Origin: [Clostridium] citroniae WAL-17108
GTDB lineage: Bacteria > Bacillota > Clostridia > Lachnospirales > Lachnospiraceae
Reading direction: 5' to 3'
DNA length: 64,000 bases
Assembly: GCF_000233455.1 (NCBI RefSeq)
Contig: NZ_JH376430.1
Location: forward strand, 77,312 to 141,311
Shown one piece after another: positions 43,327 to 52,729 of this stretch. The translations under genes were made by a program, and so were the position numbers. Under the pieces are notes generated by a model. The model saw nothing but the letters and a program-made list of their open reading frames with translations, ran no database searches and was not told the DNA's origin. Numbering within the stretch: the first letter of the stretch is position 1; each line of letters begins with the position of its first letter.

Positions 43327-44835
43327 CTATAGTACATCTTCAAGTAAATATGTACCTTTATAAAATGCTCCACAAATTGAATCATAATCTTCCCACGCAT
43401 ATGTAGTTAAAGACAGCCATATAATCGCATGAAGAAACTTAATCTTCTCTGGATTACACCCACTTATCCTACTGATAAAATATTCCCCAACATCTTTCCA
43501 TCCATTGGTTTCTATCTCCAGCCAAACTTCGTTATTAGTCATTGTAAGATTAAACTTTTTATTGTTAAATTGGTCATAATCTCCTTCTATTGAGTAATAC
43601 ACCTTTGCCCAATCATAATATTCGTCCCCATACAACTCCTGAAAGCCAAAATATCCTCTCGGATCCAGGAAAACAATATTTAAATCCGAATCCACCATTG
43701 TATTGGAAAATGTGCAGTCTCCATGAATCAACACAAACTTATTAACATCACACAACAAATCCTTTACTTTCTTTCTAAACTCATCTTTATAAAAATAGGG
43801 ATTGCGGCAATTTTTTTTGTTAATACGAATATATTCCTGATCCGCAAACGGTATAAGATCACGCACGCTCTCTAAACGCTTAATTGTTTTATGGTAATAT
43901 GCCTCCATTATGCTAAATACATCTACAGATGTCCCCTTTAAACCATGCAACTTCTCAAGTGAATGCACCAAATTATCGACCACTATCCTTTTTTCTTCTA
44001 TTGTTAAATTTGTATTGAATATATTATTCCCTTTTATTTTCTCCATGGTCAAGGGTTCATATTTGAATATTTTAGGTATTTGGCTAAATTCGTATTTTTG
44101 AACTTCCTTGTACCATTTAGTTTCCCGAATAGCTAGCTTACGCCCCTGCTCATCAATTGGTCTTTTAATAAGTATATTGCCATCAACCTCCATGCTATTG
44201 AATGGGCGGCAGCGATATTCATTGGTTCCTAATTGTTCTATAGCGACTAATGTTCCAACCTCTCTGGTTCCATAAAGTCCAATCTCCTTAAAAATCTTTG
44301 CTTTTTCACCCATCCACCGCACTAATTCGCCTTGATATGGAACATCCTTAAGCTCAGATTTGCTTTTAAATACAAACAAGCCTGCTACCCCATGCTCAAA
44401 TGAATGCTGTTCAACAAATACATCTTCTTTATATGACCACCGACACTCGAAATCCTTTGATATTCCTATATAATTCCCCTCATCCAATGCATCGATATCT
44501 ATATCCGTCCCTAAGATCAAATCTGACCATATCAACATGAAAGGTTGCTTATCTGGTACATACTTCAATGCATTGCTGATTCCAGCACAGGTTCCCACGC
44601 CTTCAGCTTTAACCGTTAAAAATTTAACTTTCCCAAAAGATTCCAAGTATTTATCCAGGACTTCATGTTTATAATCGCCTATAATAATAAACCTTTTTTG
44701 AGGATATTTATTGAATAAATGAAAGATAATAGGTAAATTATTAACTGGCACAATACCCTTAGGTTTGTTTTTCGTTAGATTTCCTAATCTCGTTCCCTTT
44801 CCACCCGCCTGAATCACTATATACTCGATACTCAT
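43327..44835 (-). CDS. Fused sugar nucleotidyltransferase and kinase-like protein
   Basis: A 502-aa fusion. The N-terminal part (1-230) is a nucleotidyltransferase: VIQAGGKGTRLGNLTKNKPKG with downstream LIWSDLILGTDID. The C-terminal part (about 240-500) has the aminoglycoside/choline-kinase fold: FVLIHGDCTFSNTMVDSD (catalytic HGD...N) and IVFLDPRGYFGF (DxD-type metal site). One protein would thus phosphorylate a sugar or polyol and attach a nucleotide. It leads the SIS-HAD-TIM barrel series, so it may activate their product. The nucleotide base is not predictable. Its start overlaps the upstream transferase gene by four bases. Confidence 0.85.
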   Translation of the reverse strand: MSIEYIVIQAGGKGTRLGNLTKNKPKGIVPVNNLPIIFHLFNKYPQKRFIIIGDYKHEVLDKYLESFGKVKFLTVKAEGVGTCAGISNALKYVPDKQPFMLIWSDLILGTDIDIDALDEGNYIGISKDFECRWSYKEDVFVEQHSFEHGVAGLFVFKSKSELKDVPYQGELVRWMGEKAKIFKEIGLYGTREVGTLVAIEQLGTNEYRCRPFNSMEVDGNILIKRPIDEQGRKLAIRETKWYKEVQKYEFSQIPKIFKYEPLTMEKIKGNNIFNTNLTIEEKRIVVDNLVHSLEKLHGLKGTSVDVFSIMEAYYHKTIKRLESVRDLIPFADQEYIRINKKNCRNPYFYKDEFRKKVKDLLCDVNKFVLIHGDCTFSNTMVDSDLNIVFLDPRGYFGFQELYGDEYYDWAKVYYSIEGDYDQFNNKKFNLTMTNNEVWLEIETNGWKDVGEYFISRISGCNPEKIKFLHAIIWLSLTTYAWEDYDSICGAFYKGTYLLEDVL

Positions 44836-45809
44836 ATTTTTCTCCTTTGTTTTATATAATCCATTAAATAAGATAAATCATATTTTTCGTTTGAAAGGCG
44901 ATGTTCAGTTATATCTGCCTCTATTCCTTCAAGAGCACTTAGTTTAAAAAAATTTACATAACGATTATCTGAAGGATAAAGTGCAATGACATGACACTTC
45001 GCATAACACAACAAATCTAATATTCCACTCCTCAATCCTATCACCCACCCACAATATTCAGCTATTACCATCGCCTGATCTAAGCCACAATACAAAGGTA
45101 GACTTCCTTTTACCACTACCTGTTTAGGATCAGTAATATTGGTCATAATCTGAAAACCCTGCTCAAGAAGGAGTTCTGACAACTTGTCAAAAAAAGAAAA
45201 CGGAATTGGTTTAGTTACCACCGCATATGGTGTTAAAATAACTGTTTTTCCCTTTTTTACATTTAATTTTTTAATAATATCATTGTCATCATACTGGAAA
45301 TGTGGTGTTATGAACTTTGCATCACTTTCCAAATTCAGTTCTCCGTACTTTATACAATCTTTTAAGGATATCATAGGAAAACGAGATGGGTATAAAAAGA
45401 ATTCACTAGTAAACGCATTCTCTGGATTAATAATTGTAACTCCTTTTAATTTTTTAATGACATGATCACCGAAATTAGTTTTTCCGGCATCCAAGATCAA
45501 CCTCAAACATTTTTTTTGCAAAAAAATAGTGTTATCTAAAAACTGGTCATAACCTTCTACAAGAGACATCATACTTTGCGTTGTAACAAATGTCAAATGC
45601 CTAATTCCATGCTTATTACGGTAGGCGTTAATATAGCCTAAACATAATAGTGTATCCCCAATGTGATCGCATACCACCATATAATGTGTAGACTCACTCC
45701 TAAATTTATATATGATATAAACAATTGATATAGGAACCCTTATTAGTGATACATATATGTTGCGAAAAACAACAATAATCGTACTTTTAAATAAGTTAAG
45801 CATAGACAT
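44832..45809 (-). CDS. GT9-like glycosyltransferase
   Basis: A 325-aa GT-B type protein related to heptosyltransferase-like GT9 enzymes: THYMVVCDHIGDTLLCLGYINAYR at the start of the N-domain, KTVILTPYAVVTKPIPFSFFDKL at the linker/C-domain, and CGWVIGLRSGILDLLCYAKCHVIALYP in the nucleotide-sugar site. The N-terminus is hydrophobic and basic, likely membrane-associated. The N-terminal half of the fusion at 30317-32530 is a diverged relative. Whether it transfers a heptose-like sugar is unproven; the SIS/HAD genes make a phosphorylated-sugar-derived donor plausible. Confidence 0.8.
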   Translation of the reverse strand: MSMLNLFKSTIIVVFRNIYVSLIRVPISIVYIIYKFRSESTHYMVVCDHIGDTLLCLGYINAYRNKHGIRHLTFVTTQSMMSLVEGYDQFLDNTIFLQKKCLRLILDAGKTNFGDHVIKKLKGVTIINPENAFTSEFFLYPSRFPMISLKDCIKYGELNLESDAKFITPHFQYDDNDIIKKLNVKKGKTVILTPYAVVTKPIPFSFFDKLSELLLEQGFQIMTNITDPKQVVVKGSLPLYCGLDQAMVIAEYCGWVIGLRSGILDLLCYAKCHVIALYPSDNRYVNFFKLSALEGIEADITEHRLSNEKYDLSYLMDYIKQRRKI

Positions 45810-45818
45810 CCTACTCTC

Positions 45819-46559
45819 CTAAAAGCTTTCCATATATTTTTGGCTTACTTCCATTACATCTCCATGCATCCTCACGTTCCCTTTATCAAGCCACATAGCT
45901 TTATTACATAAACTCCTAACTGACTCAATTGAATGTGATACATACAGTAAGGTTGTTCCTTTTTCTAACATCCCATGCATGCGCGCTTCACATTTCTGCT
46001 GAAATGCATAATCGCCTACCGATAATACTTCATCTACAATCAATATGTCTGGCTGCACTACAGTTGCAATCGAAAACCCCAATCTGGCTGCCATTCCCGA
46101 AGAATAATTTTTTATAGGCATATCTAAAAAGTCTCTTAACTCTGCAAAGTCTACAATTTCATCAAATTTTTCTTTCATGAACCGTTCGCTATGCCCTAAT
46201 ACAGCCCCATTCAGAAATATATTTTCCCGGGCTGTGAGTTCACTGTCAAATCCAGCGCCCAATTCAATCAAAGGTGCAATGGTCCCCCTGATCGCCACAT
46301 TTCCTTTATAAGGTTTAAGTATTCCGCATATAAGCTTTAGGAGTGTTGACTTTCCGGAACCATTTGTCCCGATAATGCCCCATGCCTCTCCCTTTTTTAC
46401 CTTTAGATCAACCTGTTTTAAAGCCAAAAACTCCTGGAACATAAGCTGTCCGTTCATGAGCTTGATAAAGTATTCCTTTAAATTATCCAATCGCTCCGTT
46501 GACATGTTAAATCTAACGGTTGCATCCGTAACTTCTATTATATACTCGTAATTTTCCAT
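45819..46559 (-). CDS. Polysaccharide ABC exporter, ATP-binding subunit (Wzt/TagH-like)
   Basis: A 246-aa ATPase: Walker A IIGTNGSGKSTLLKLICG, signature YSSGMAARLGFSIA, Walker B DILIVDEVLSVGD and switch His (LLYVSHSIESV). The N-terminal segment before Walker A is that of teichoic-acid/O-antigen exporters. It lacks the C-terminal carbohydrate-binding domain of long Wzt proteins, so chain-length or cap recognition may occur elsewhere. It pairs with the permease 13 bases upstream to flip lipid-linked glycan. Confidence 0.92.
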   Translation of the reverse strand: MENYEYIIEVTDATVRFNMSTERLDNLKEYFIKLMNGQLMFQEFLALKQVDLKVKKGEAWGIIGTNGSGKSTLLKLICGILKPYKGNVAIRGTIAPLIELGAGFDSELTARENIFLNGAVLGHSERFMKEKFDEIVDFAELRDFLDMPIKNYSSGMAARLGFSIATVVQPDILIVDEVLSVGDYAFQQKCEARMHGMLEKGTTLLYVSHSIESVRSLCNKAMWLDKGNVRMHGDVMEVSQKYMESF

Positions 46560-46572
46560 ATTATATCCCCAA

Positions 46573-47361
46573 TTATATATACAAGATAAATTTGTTCTGT
46601 GTTTTTAAGAAAGACCAAGTCCCCACCAGCATCCAAAATAGTCCTACTGAAAAGCCTATTAAAATCATTTTACCTCCCGGCATTTGCCCATCCATGACAA
46701 TCATGCGGAACTGCTGGATATATCCATACATTGGGTTAAACATAATAACAGAAGTTCTCAGCCAATCCGGGAGCATTGTTATAGGATAGAAAATAGGAGT
46801 AAGATACATCCATGCCATGGTAAAAGCACTATAAAGATGTCGGATATCCCGAAAAAAGACAGTACTCTGTGCCAAAAAGAGTCCCAACCCCAAGCTAAAT
46901 AAATATACCTGAAGTATAATTACTGGTATAAACAACATAAAGATATTCCAGTTCACTCCGCAAACAATAAACACAAAAAGCATAGCCCCCAATGAGAATA
47001 TCATGTTTACCAGTGAACTCGTAACGCGAGCCATGGTAAATATATATTTGGGAACATATGTCTTTTTTAGTAAAGCTGCATTCTCAGTAATCGAACCCAA
47101 GGCCATATTGGTAGCTTCTACCATAAAGTTAAATAAAGTTTGTCCCACAATTAAATATACAGGAAAATTCTGAATGTCGCCTCTAAAAATATTCGAAAAA
47201 ACAGCCACCATAATAGCCATGGTCAGAAGTGGATTTAAAATACTCCACAGATACCCCAAAAAGCTTCTCCTGTATTTTAACTTTATATCTTTTTGAACCA
47301 ACTGTTTTAACAAATGTCTGTAACAATAAAAACCGTTAAGACGAGCTATCATCTTGCCCAT
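46573..47361 (-). CDS. Polysaccharide ABC exporter, permease subunit (Wzm/TagG-like)
   Basis: A 262-aa ABC-2 type permease with about six membrane segments (LWSILNPLLTMAIMVAVFSNIF, LVNMIFSLGAMLFVFIVCG, IFMLFIPVIILQVYLFSLGLG) and the typical cytosolic start (LVQKDIKLKYRRSFLGYLWS). ATG 47361 has GGAGG upstream; an earlier in-frame start lacks one. It forms the exporter with the ATPase gene that follows. An EpsG-type polymerase gene lies upstream with a 99-base gap, an unusual mixture of ABC and Wzy features. Confidence 0.92.
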   Translation of the reverse strand: MGKMIARLNGFYCYRHLLKQLVQKDIKLKYRRSFLGYLWSILNPLLTMAIMVAVFSNIFRGDIQNFPVYLIVGQTLFNFMVEATNMALGSITENAALLKKTYVPKYIFTMARVTSSLVNMIFSLGAMLFVFIVCGVNWNIFMLFIPVIILQVYLFSLGLGLFLAQSTVFFRDIRHLYSAFTMAWMYLTPIFYPITMLPDWLRTSVIMFNPMYGYIQQFRMIVMDGQMPGGKMILIGFSVGLFWMLVGTWSFLKTQNKFILYI

Positions 47362-47460
47362 TCTTTTTCCTCCAGCCAATCAAATCTAAATCAGTATAAC
47401 ATCTTAGCATATCTTTTGCAACCAAACAGACATGTGCAATACTATGAAAAACTGTACTTT

Positions 47461-48582
47461 TTATCCTATCATTCCAAATATTGTAGAGAATGGCACATAC
47501 GCATCATAGCTCCCCACATAAACCATTAACCTAGACAAGGCATAAATTCCATATACTCCAAATATAATCTTATATTTCCAGCCATCGCTATTTTTTCTAA
47601 ACAGATAACTAAATTGGTACAAACTAACCATACAGTACGGAGTTGCAAATCTGGCATAGACATTACTAGTAAACAAAGCTCCTATTGTAATTGCAAATCC
47701 AAATGAATATAAATTAAGGCATCCCAGAAAATCCTTATCTCCCCCGTATCTATTATACAGGATAAACATGACCCCTACAATAAGAATAGAATTTGCCATT
47801 CTTTTTAATATCATAAACACTATGCTATAGTTCGATCCATATGCACTGTTTCCCTCATTAAGATATTCCCAAATACGATACCCTAGTTCTCCTCCTATTA
47901 TCTGGCTTATCACTAAAAACAATGGCTTTACCATAAATGCTGCAAATACCGAAAATGCTACAAGCATCATCAGAATCCATCTTCTACTTAACGAAATATG
48001 ATAAATTGGATACGCCAGAACCCATGCCAATGCAGCTTTGTGAAATAGTATCGCAATCAAAAGACACATTAGAAATTCCACCCATTTTTTTCTCTTAATA
48101 TATATAATGCTGTAGAGGCAGACTACTGATGCTACGGTCTGGCGCACTACAAATACTCCCCATAACCCCATCGCCCATGTTCCGAACATAAATAGGAAAA
48201 TGCACCTTTTTTCTTTATCAGTTTCCATCTTCCAGATAAATAATGCAAATAATCCATTTACTAGAAGCCCCTGAACGAATAGAAACACATTAAAGTTGCC
48301 GCCACTCATACGGTTTGTCAGGATCAAAAGAAGGTTAAATAATGGTTCAGTATCAAATTTTTCAAAACCTCCATGGAGCACCATTCCCCACTGCATATTA
48401 TCATACATTTTTTTATAATTAAAGAAATCTCCTGGGCCTCCCCAACGTATGGCTGACATGCAAGTAATTAGAAGCACAATACTAATAAGGAAATTCCTCT
48501 GTGTTTTCCTGCTAGGTGTTCCAAATACTTCCCCTCCAGTCAATACCAACAGAAAAAGAAAAACAAATACATAAACAATCAT
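47461..48582 (-). CDS. EpsG family polysaccharide polymerase-like membrane protein
   Basis: A 373-aa polytopic protein with about 10 hydrophobic segments; the CMSAIRWGGPGDFFNYKKMYD motif near residue 45 and FHKAALAWVLAYPIYH in the middle are typical of EpsG family Wzy-like polymerases. It would join repeat units outside the membrane. It overlaps the upstream GT4 gene by four bases and precedes the ABC exporter. A second polymerase/ligase-type protein is at 24.4 kb. Confidence 0.88.
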   Translation of the reverse strand: MIVYVFVFLFLLVLTGGEVFGTPSRKTQRNFLISIVLLITCMSAIRWGGPGDFFNYKKMYDNMQWGMVLHGGFEKFDTEPLFNLLLILTNRMSGGNFNVFLFVQGLLVNGLFALFIWKMETDKEKRCIFLFMFGTWAMGLWGVFVVRQTVASVVCLYSIIYIKRKKWVEFLMCLLIAILFHKAALAWVLAYPIYHISLSRRWILMMLVAFSVFAAFMVKPLFLVISQIIGGELGYRIWEYLNEGNSAYGSNYSIVFMILKRMANSILIVGVMFILYNRYGGDKDFLGCLNLYSFGFAITIGALFTSNVYARFATPYCMVSLYQFSYLFRKNSDGWKYKIIFGVYGIYALSRLMVYVGSYDAYVPFSTIFGMIG

Positions 48583-49772
48583 ACTCCTATCTTCTCACTT
48601 TCATATAACCCTCTTAAAACCTGTTCACTTCTTTCCCATCCAAAATGCAATTTAGCATATTCCTGTCCATCCCTACATAAATCACAGTATTCCTTCTCTC
48701 CCATATTCATAACATCTACTATTGCTTGTACAAACTCTGATTCTGTCTTTGCCAGTAAAAGTACATTGCCCATCTCATCAATTCCCTCTGCCCCTATATC
48801 CGTTGTCACAACCGGCGTTCCAAGAGCCAGGCTCCGTAAAACCTTGAGTTTAATTCCTGCACCTAATGTTAATGGGAATACAGCAATACCGGACTTCAAC
48901 ACATACTCATCCACATCTTCAACAAAGCCAGTAATATGAACCGTGTCACCTTCTAACTTCTTTAACTCAGGTGGCGGATTATTTCCAACAATATAGATAT
49001 TCACCGGGTAACCTATGTTTTTTAACCTATCTCCCAAACGAATCAGGCTCATTGCAGCAGCAGTATTTTCTTCCCTTCCCATCTGTCCTAAAAAACACAG
49101 CGTGCTTCGCTCTTTTTCCCGGTATTTCGGTTCTTCCATCATACCATCTTCAATTCCAAAATATGGATTAAGTACATGAATCTCAGATAATCCATATTGT
49201 TTTTCCAAAAGCACTTTGTCTTTATGGCTAAAGGTCATAACAGCATCAGATCGGTGGCAATAAATCTTTTCATAATGATATAATCTACGGATCTGATAAA
49301 AAAGATACTTTCTTTTCCATCCCTGCTCTTGTTCGGCTTTACGCTCATATGATTGCGTTGTCACATCATGCTCTGTCATATAATAGCGTAGTCTTGGAAA
49401 CAAACGGCATATCCACTGATACTGTGCCATTGCTGCATACTCACCGTGAATGACATCAATATTGTAATGCCTTACACACCAAATTAGCTTCATACCAAAC
49501 CTTAATGAAGACCTGGCTGCAAAATAAGCCGGAAGCCATGGTTCACACAAAACATGAAGTACTTTGCTCCATTTATATAACTTTACAAAATGATACCGGA
49601 CATCTCCTTTTAAGTTATCTGCAAGTTTCTGATCAAAATCTGATGCAATAAACGTCAAAACGTATACTTGATTCCATTCTCTTAGTGTTTCTATTTGACG
49701 CCCCATACAGACGCCGCCTGCATGATTTGTTTCTAAGGAAGGAAGATATGGAGAGATATGCAGTACATTCAT
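48579..49772 (-). CDS. GT4-like glycosyltransferase
   Basis: A 397-aa GT-B transferase: N-domain MNVLHISPYLPSLETNHAGGVC, sugar-nucleotide domain with STLCFLGQMGREENTAAAMSL, HITGFVEDVDEYV and the EX7E-type PLTLGAGIKLKVLRSLALGTPVVTT. ATG 49772 overlaps the upstream stop (ATGA); a longer frame to 49808 would overlap the neighbour. No signal peptide; acts at the cytoplasmic membrane. Sugar unknown. Confidence 0.88.
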   Translation of the reverse strand: MNVLHISPYLPSLETNHAGGVCMGRQIETLREWNQVYVLTFIASDFDQKLADNLKGDVRYHFVKLYKWSKVLHVLCEPWLPAYFAARSSLRFGMKLIWCVRHYNIDVIHGEYAAMAQYQWICRLFPRLRYYMTEHDVTTQSYERKAEQEQGWKRKYLFYQIRRLYHYEKIYCHRSDAVMTFSHKDKVLLEKQYGLSEIHVLNPYFGIEDGMMEEPKYREKERSTLCFLGQMGREENTAAAMSLIRLGDRLKNIGYPVNIYIVGNNPPPELKKLEGDTVHITGFVEDVDEYVLKSGIAVFPLTLGAGIKLKVLRSLALGTPVVTTDIGAEGIDEMGNVLLLAKTESEFVQAIVDVMNMGEKEYCDLCRDGQEYAKLHFGWERSEQVLRGLYESEKIGV

Positions 49773-50920
49773 TTTTCGTTTCTCCTCTGTATATCTAACT
49801 GACTCCAAATCGTTTCCATCTGATCATAAAAGGCTGGTATAGAAAACCTTTTTTCATATACATCTCTAATATGAGCACGCATCCCAACCACCTCTTCAGA
49901 TAAATGAATAATATCATCTAACTGCCTCTCATTCATCATTGTGTAACAATTATATCCTACCTTCTCCTTTTCTACCAAATCCCACGTATCCCCTCGAATT
50001 GTATTAAGAATCGGCAGTCCAAATGCAAGATACTCAACTGACTTCATTGTCAACCCCACACACACATTAGACTTCATCATATTTAGCCCCCAATGACACT
50101 GTTGGATAATTCTAATCTTCATATTCTCATCATAAATAATCCCCTCGTCCTTGACTTCAATACCCGCTTCCATCAATAATTTTATGAAATATGCTTTAGT
50201 TTCTCCTTTTCCAATCAAATGAAGTATTATCTTCTTCTTCCGGTTCAAACGCCCCATAAGATTGACTATTGTTTTTATATCAATAATATGATTAACAGTA
50301 CCTAAATAGCAGATATGAATACTATTTGAAGCGGGAATGCCAGTCCACTCTGGCTGACTTATTTCCTTTGGCCAATATGCGGTTTTGGGCGTATAACCTA
50401 ATACCCGTTCCAATAGGCCAGCAAATAGATTACATTCAGTTATTACCGCATTAGCAAACTTCAGATTATCATCTCTTAATTTCCTCCATACCGAAAAAGG
50501 CCAGCATGTCTTTCCGAACCGAAAAGGCAAAGACTCTGGCCACATATCCAATATATCATAAATAAGCATTCCGCCATATTTTCTTTTATATTCTGAACAA
50601 ACCTTTGCAAGAGAATTGGCAGGAACAAGAACATACAATAATTCTGGCTTTTCTTGCTCAACTATATGAAACGCTTTTTTCGCAAAATCGTACAAAGAAT
50701 ATATTCGCTGCAAAGATAGGTTCTTTTTATAGACAATCATTGGAAGATACTCATGATTGTTTTTTTTAGAATATCTTTTTTGTTTTGTATGGTGATCATA
50801 TCCAGGCTCTAAAACTAATACATCGTAGCCCTTAAAAGAAAGAAACTCTTCAATGGCATTAACCCTACTCTCGTATGTAGATGAACTTGTTATGATTACC
50901 GCACTACTATTCTGTACCAT
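49769..50920 (-). CDS. GT4-like glycosyltransferase (putative)
   Basis: A 383-aa protein with GT-B fold features: SAVIITSSSTYESRVNAIEEFL at the N-terminus, DILDMWPESLPFRFG mid-domain, then IHICYLGTVNHIIDIKTIVNL and a C-terminal nucleotide-sugar region (HWGLNMMKSNVCVGLTMKSVEYLAFGLPILNT). ATG 50920 has GAGGAAG upstream and overlaps the end of the initiating transferase by 14 bases. It is probably the second transferase in assembly, acting on the lipid-linked first sugar, by its position right after the initiating enzyme. Confidence 0.85.
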   Translation of the reverse strand: MVQNSSAVIITSSSTYESRVNAIEEFLSFKGYDVLVLEPGYDHHTKQKRYSKKNNHEYLPMIVYKKNLSLQRIYSLYDFAKKAFHIVEQEKPELLYVLVPANSLAKVCSEYKRKYGGMLIYDILDMWPESLPFRFGKTCWPFSVWRKLRDDNLKFANAVITECNLFAGLLERVLGYTPKTAYWPKEISQPEWTGIPASNSIHICYLGTVNHIIDIKTIVNLMGRLNRKKKIILHLIGKGETKAYFIKLLMEAGIEVKDEGIIYDENMKIRIIQQCHWGLNMMKSNVCVGLTMKSVEYLAFGLPILNTIRGDTWDLVEKEKVGYNCYTMMNERQLDDIIHLSEEVVGMRAHIRDVYEKRFSIPAFYDQMETIWSQLDIQRRNEK

Positions 50921-52289
50921 TCTTTTCTTCCTCTGGAATGTCTAAAGTTGCGCATTGTTCCTCTGTAAAACCTTCTGTACTGTCTTTCATAAATAAAATC
51001 TTAACTGTCAAAAAAATAATTTCAATATCCATAAGCCATGAATAATTTTGTATATACATTAAATCCAACTTCAACTTGTCATACGGCGTTGTATTATACT
51101 TTCCATGGACTTGGGCATATCCAGTTAAACCACTCTTTACTTTTAAACGATATTTAAATTCCGGTATATCCTTTACATAGGCATCTGTGAGCTTAACGCT
51201 TTCCGCTCTAGGACCTATAAGGCTCATCTCTCCCCTTAAGATATTTAAAAACTGAGGCATTTCGTCAATTCTTAACTGACGTATTACTTTTCCAACCGGA
51301 GTAACCCTAGGATCATCATCCATAGTAGGCACATATTTAATGGAATCCGAATTCATCTTCATGCTACGAAATTTATAGATCATAAACTTCTTTTCATTCT
51401 TCGTGTACCGCTCCTGCAAAAAAAAGATAGGGCCTCCATCATAAACCTTTATAGCAATAGCCGTCAAAATCATAATTGGTGAAAACAGTATTAATAAAAT
51501 TAATGTCAATATAATATCTACAGTCCGTTTACAGACTCTTTGCTCAAATGTAAATCCATTATTTCGCGATAGCAACAGCGGACTATCAATAAGATGTGAT
51601 TCTTCCGCACTTCTAATAATAATGTCCGATAATTTGGGGGTGACATAAACTCGTATTGATTGAGAATAGCAATATTTCAAAATTTTGTTGCGTACTTCTG
51701 AAGGTAGATCACATAAAATAACCGCTTCGCAATCCTTGGTCAAACTAATAATTGCCTCGAATCCCTTTCTATAATCTACTTTCTTTGAAATAATAAAACG
51801 ATCATTTCTTGTATTTGCCTTTCCAACAAAAGCATCCACAGAACGTTCACCATATACCAATAAAGTCTTCCTTGCAGGATATAGAAGTCTATATAGACGC
51901 GTGAATACCACACCCCAGGGAACGGTAATTGCCAATTGAACAGTTGTCATAAATACTAATGGCAAGATTGACGTAAAATGTTTTATAAGCAAAGTAATTT
52001 GAAGATAGATCAATGCATTCGCAGAAATAGTGGTTAAAAAATGTGAATATATAATATTAAAAGTCTTTAAATATCCAATCTTAAATCCACCATACATCTT
52101 GCAGAAAATAAGCAACAAGAGACCGTAAACTGCAACAATCATCCAGTTACCGGTTCTATTATATGGTATTTCCATTTCTATGTTATAATGTTTCAACCAT
52201 ACTGCCCAGTAAATAACCATTTCACAAAATATTAGTGATATTACAGATGTAAAACGGACAATACGTTTATATTGTTCAAAATTCTTCAT
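50907..52289 (-). CDS. Second initiating sugar-phosphate transferase (PGT family)
   Basis: A 460-aa polyprenyl-phosphate sugar transferase: four or five N-terminal membrane segments, a middle domain (TLLVYGERSVDAFVG), and the catalytic domain with KRTVDIILTLILLILFSPIM, ERYTKNEKKFMIYKFRSM, DEMPQFLNILRGEMSLIGPRAES and VKSGLTGYAQVHGKYNT. ATG 52289 has GAAGGTG upstream; the frame is open to a TTG at 52328. It is the first gene of the A+T-rich locus and diverges from the 759-2183 enzyme, which fits two separate polymers or alternative first sugars. Confidence 0.92.
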   Translation of the reverse strand: MKNFEQYKRIVRFTSVISLIFCEMVIYWAVWLKHYNIEMEIPYNRTGNWMIVAVYGLLLLIFCKMYGGFKIGYLKTFNIIYSHFLTTISANALIYLQITLLIKHFTSILPLVFMTTVQLAITVPWGVVFTRLYRLLYPARKTLLVYGERSVDAFVGKANTRNDRFIISKKVDYRKGFEAIISLTKDCEAVILCDLPSEVRNKILKYCYSQSIRVYVTPKLSDIIIRSAEESHLIDSPLLLSRNNGFTFEQRVCKRTVDIILTLILLILFSPIMILTAIAIKVYDGGPIFFLQERYTKNEKKFMIYKFRSMKMNSDSIKYVPTMDDDPRVTPVGKVIRQLRIDEMPQFLNILRGEMSLIGPRAESVKLTDAYVKDIPEFKYRLKVKSGLTGYAQVHGKYNTTPYDKLKLDLMYIQNYSWLMDIEIIFLTVKILFMKDSTEGFTEEQCATLDIPEEEKNGTE

Positions 52290-52328
52290 TAAATAAGCAC
52301 CTTCTACAGTTCTATCCATCTTTTTCAA

Positions 52329-52729
52329 CTATTACTTCATGCATTTTTAATCTCAATACAGTATATCATTCCCTAGGTATTTTAGCAACTTTCGAGCCAA
52401 CAAAATCATTGGAAAAACTTTAATATTTTATTAAATATTCCATATTTTAGCCAATCAGGCAACCAGCTTATTTCTTAGATAAGCTTTAGCTTTTCACATT
52501 TCTAGTACGGCTTAAGATTATTTCCATCTACTGGAGGTATATGCTATATTAAGCACTTATCTAAGAATAATAAATTCAATTTTCATATAAATATAATCTT
52601 ACAAAAGGATTATCTTACGCATTTTTCAAATATCCTCATAATTTTCCTTATCCGAAGTATAATCAACTCGTAATGCAATAAAGGAATTTCAAAAAGTATT
52701 TCAAAAAGAAAAAGGAGAGTGCATTAATT
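52329..52729. other. Divergent intergenic region with promoters
   Basis: Separates the A+T-rich locus (minus) from surface-protein arm 1 (plus). The promoter of arm 1 is at 52658-52678; the polysaccharide-locus promoter should be near 52330-52450 but was not defined. Confidence 0.5.
52658..52678 (+). promoter_or_regulatory. Shared surface-protein promoter box, arm 1
   Basis: TATAAT (52658-52663) followed by ACTCGTAATGCAA (52666-52678), then a conserved leader with repeated TTTCAAAAAG and AGGAGAG before the ATG. The same block precedes the genes at 61134 (minus) and 63101 (plus). Confidence 0.75.
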
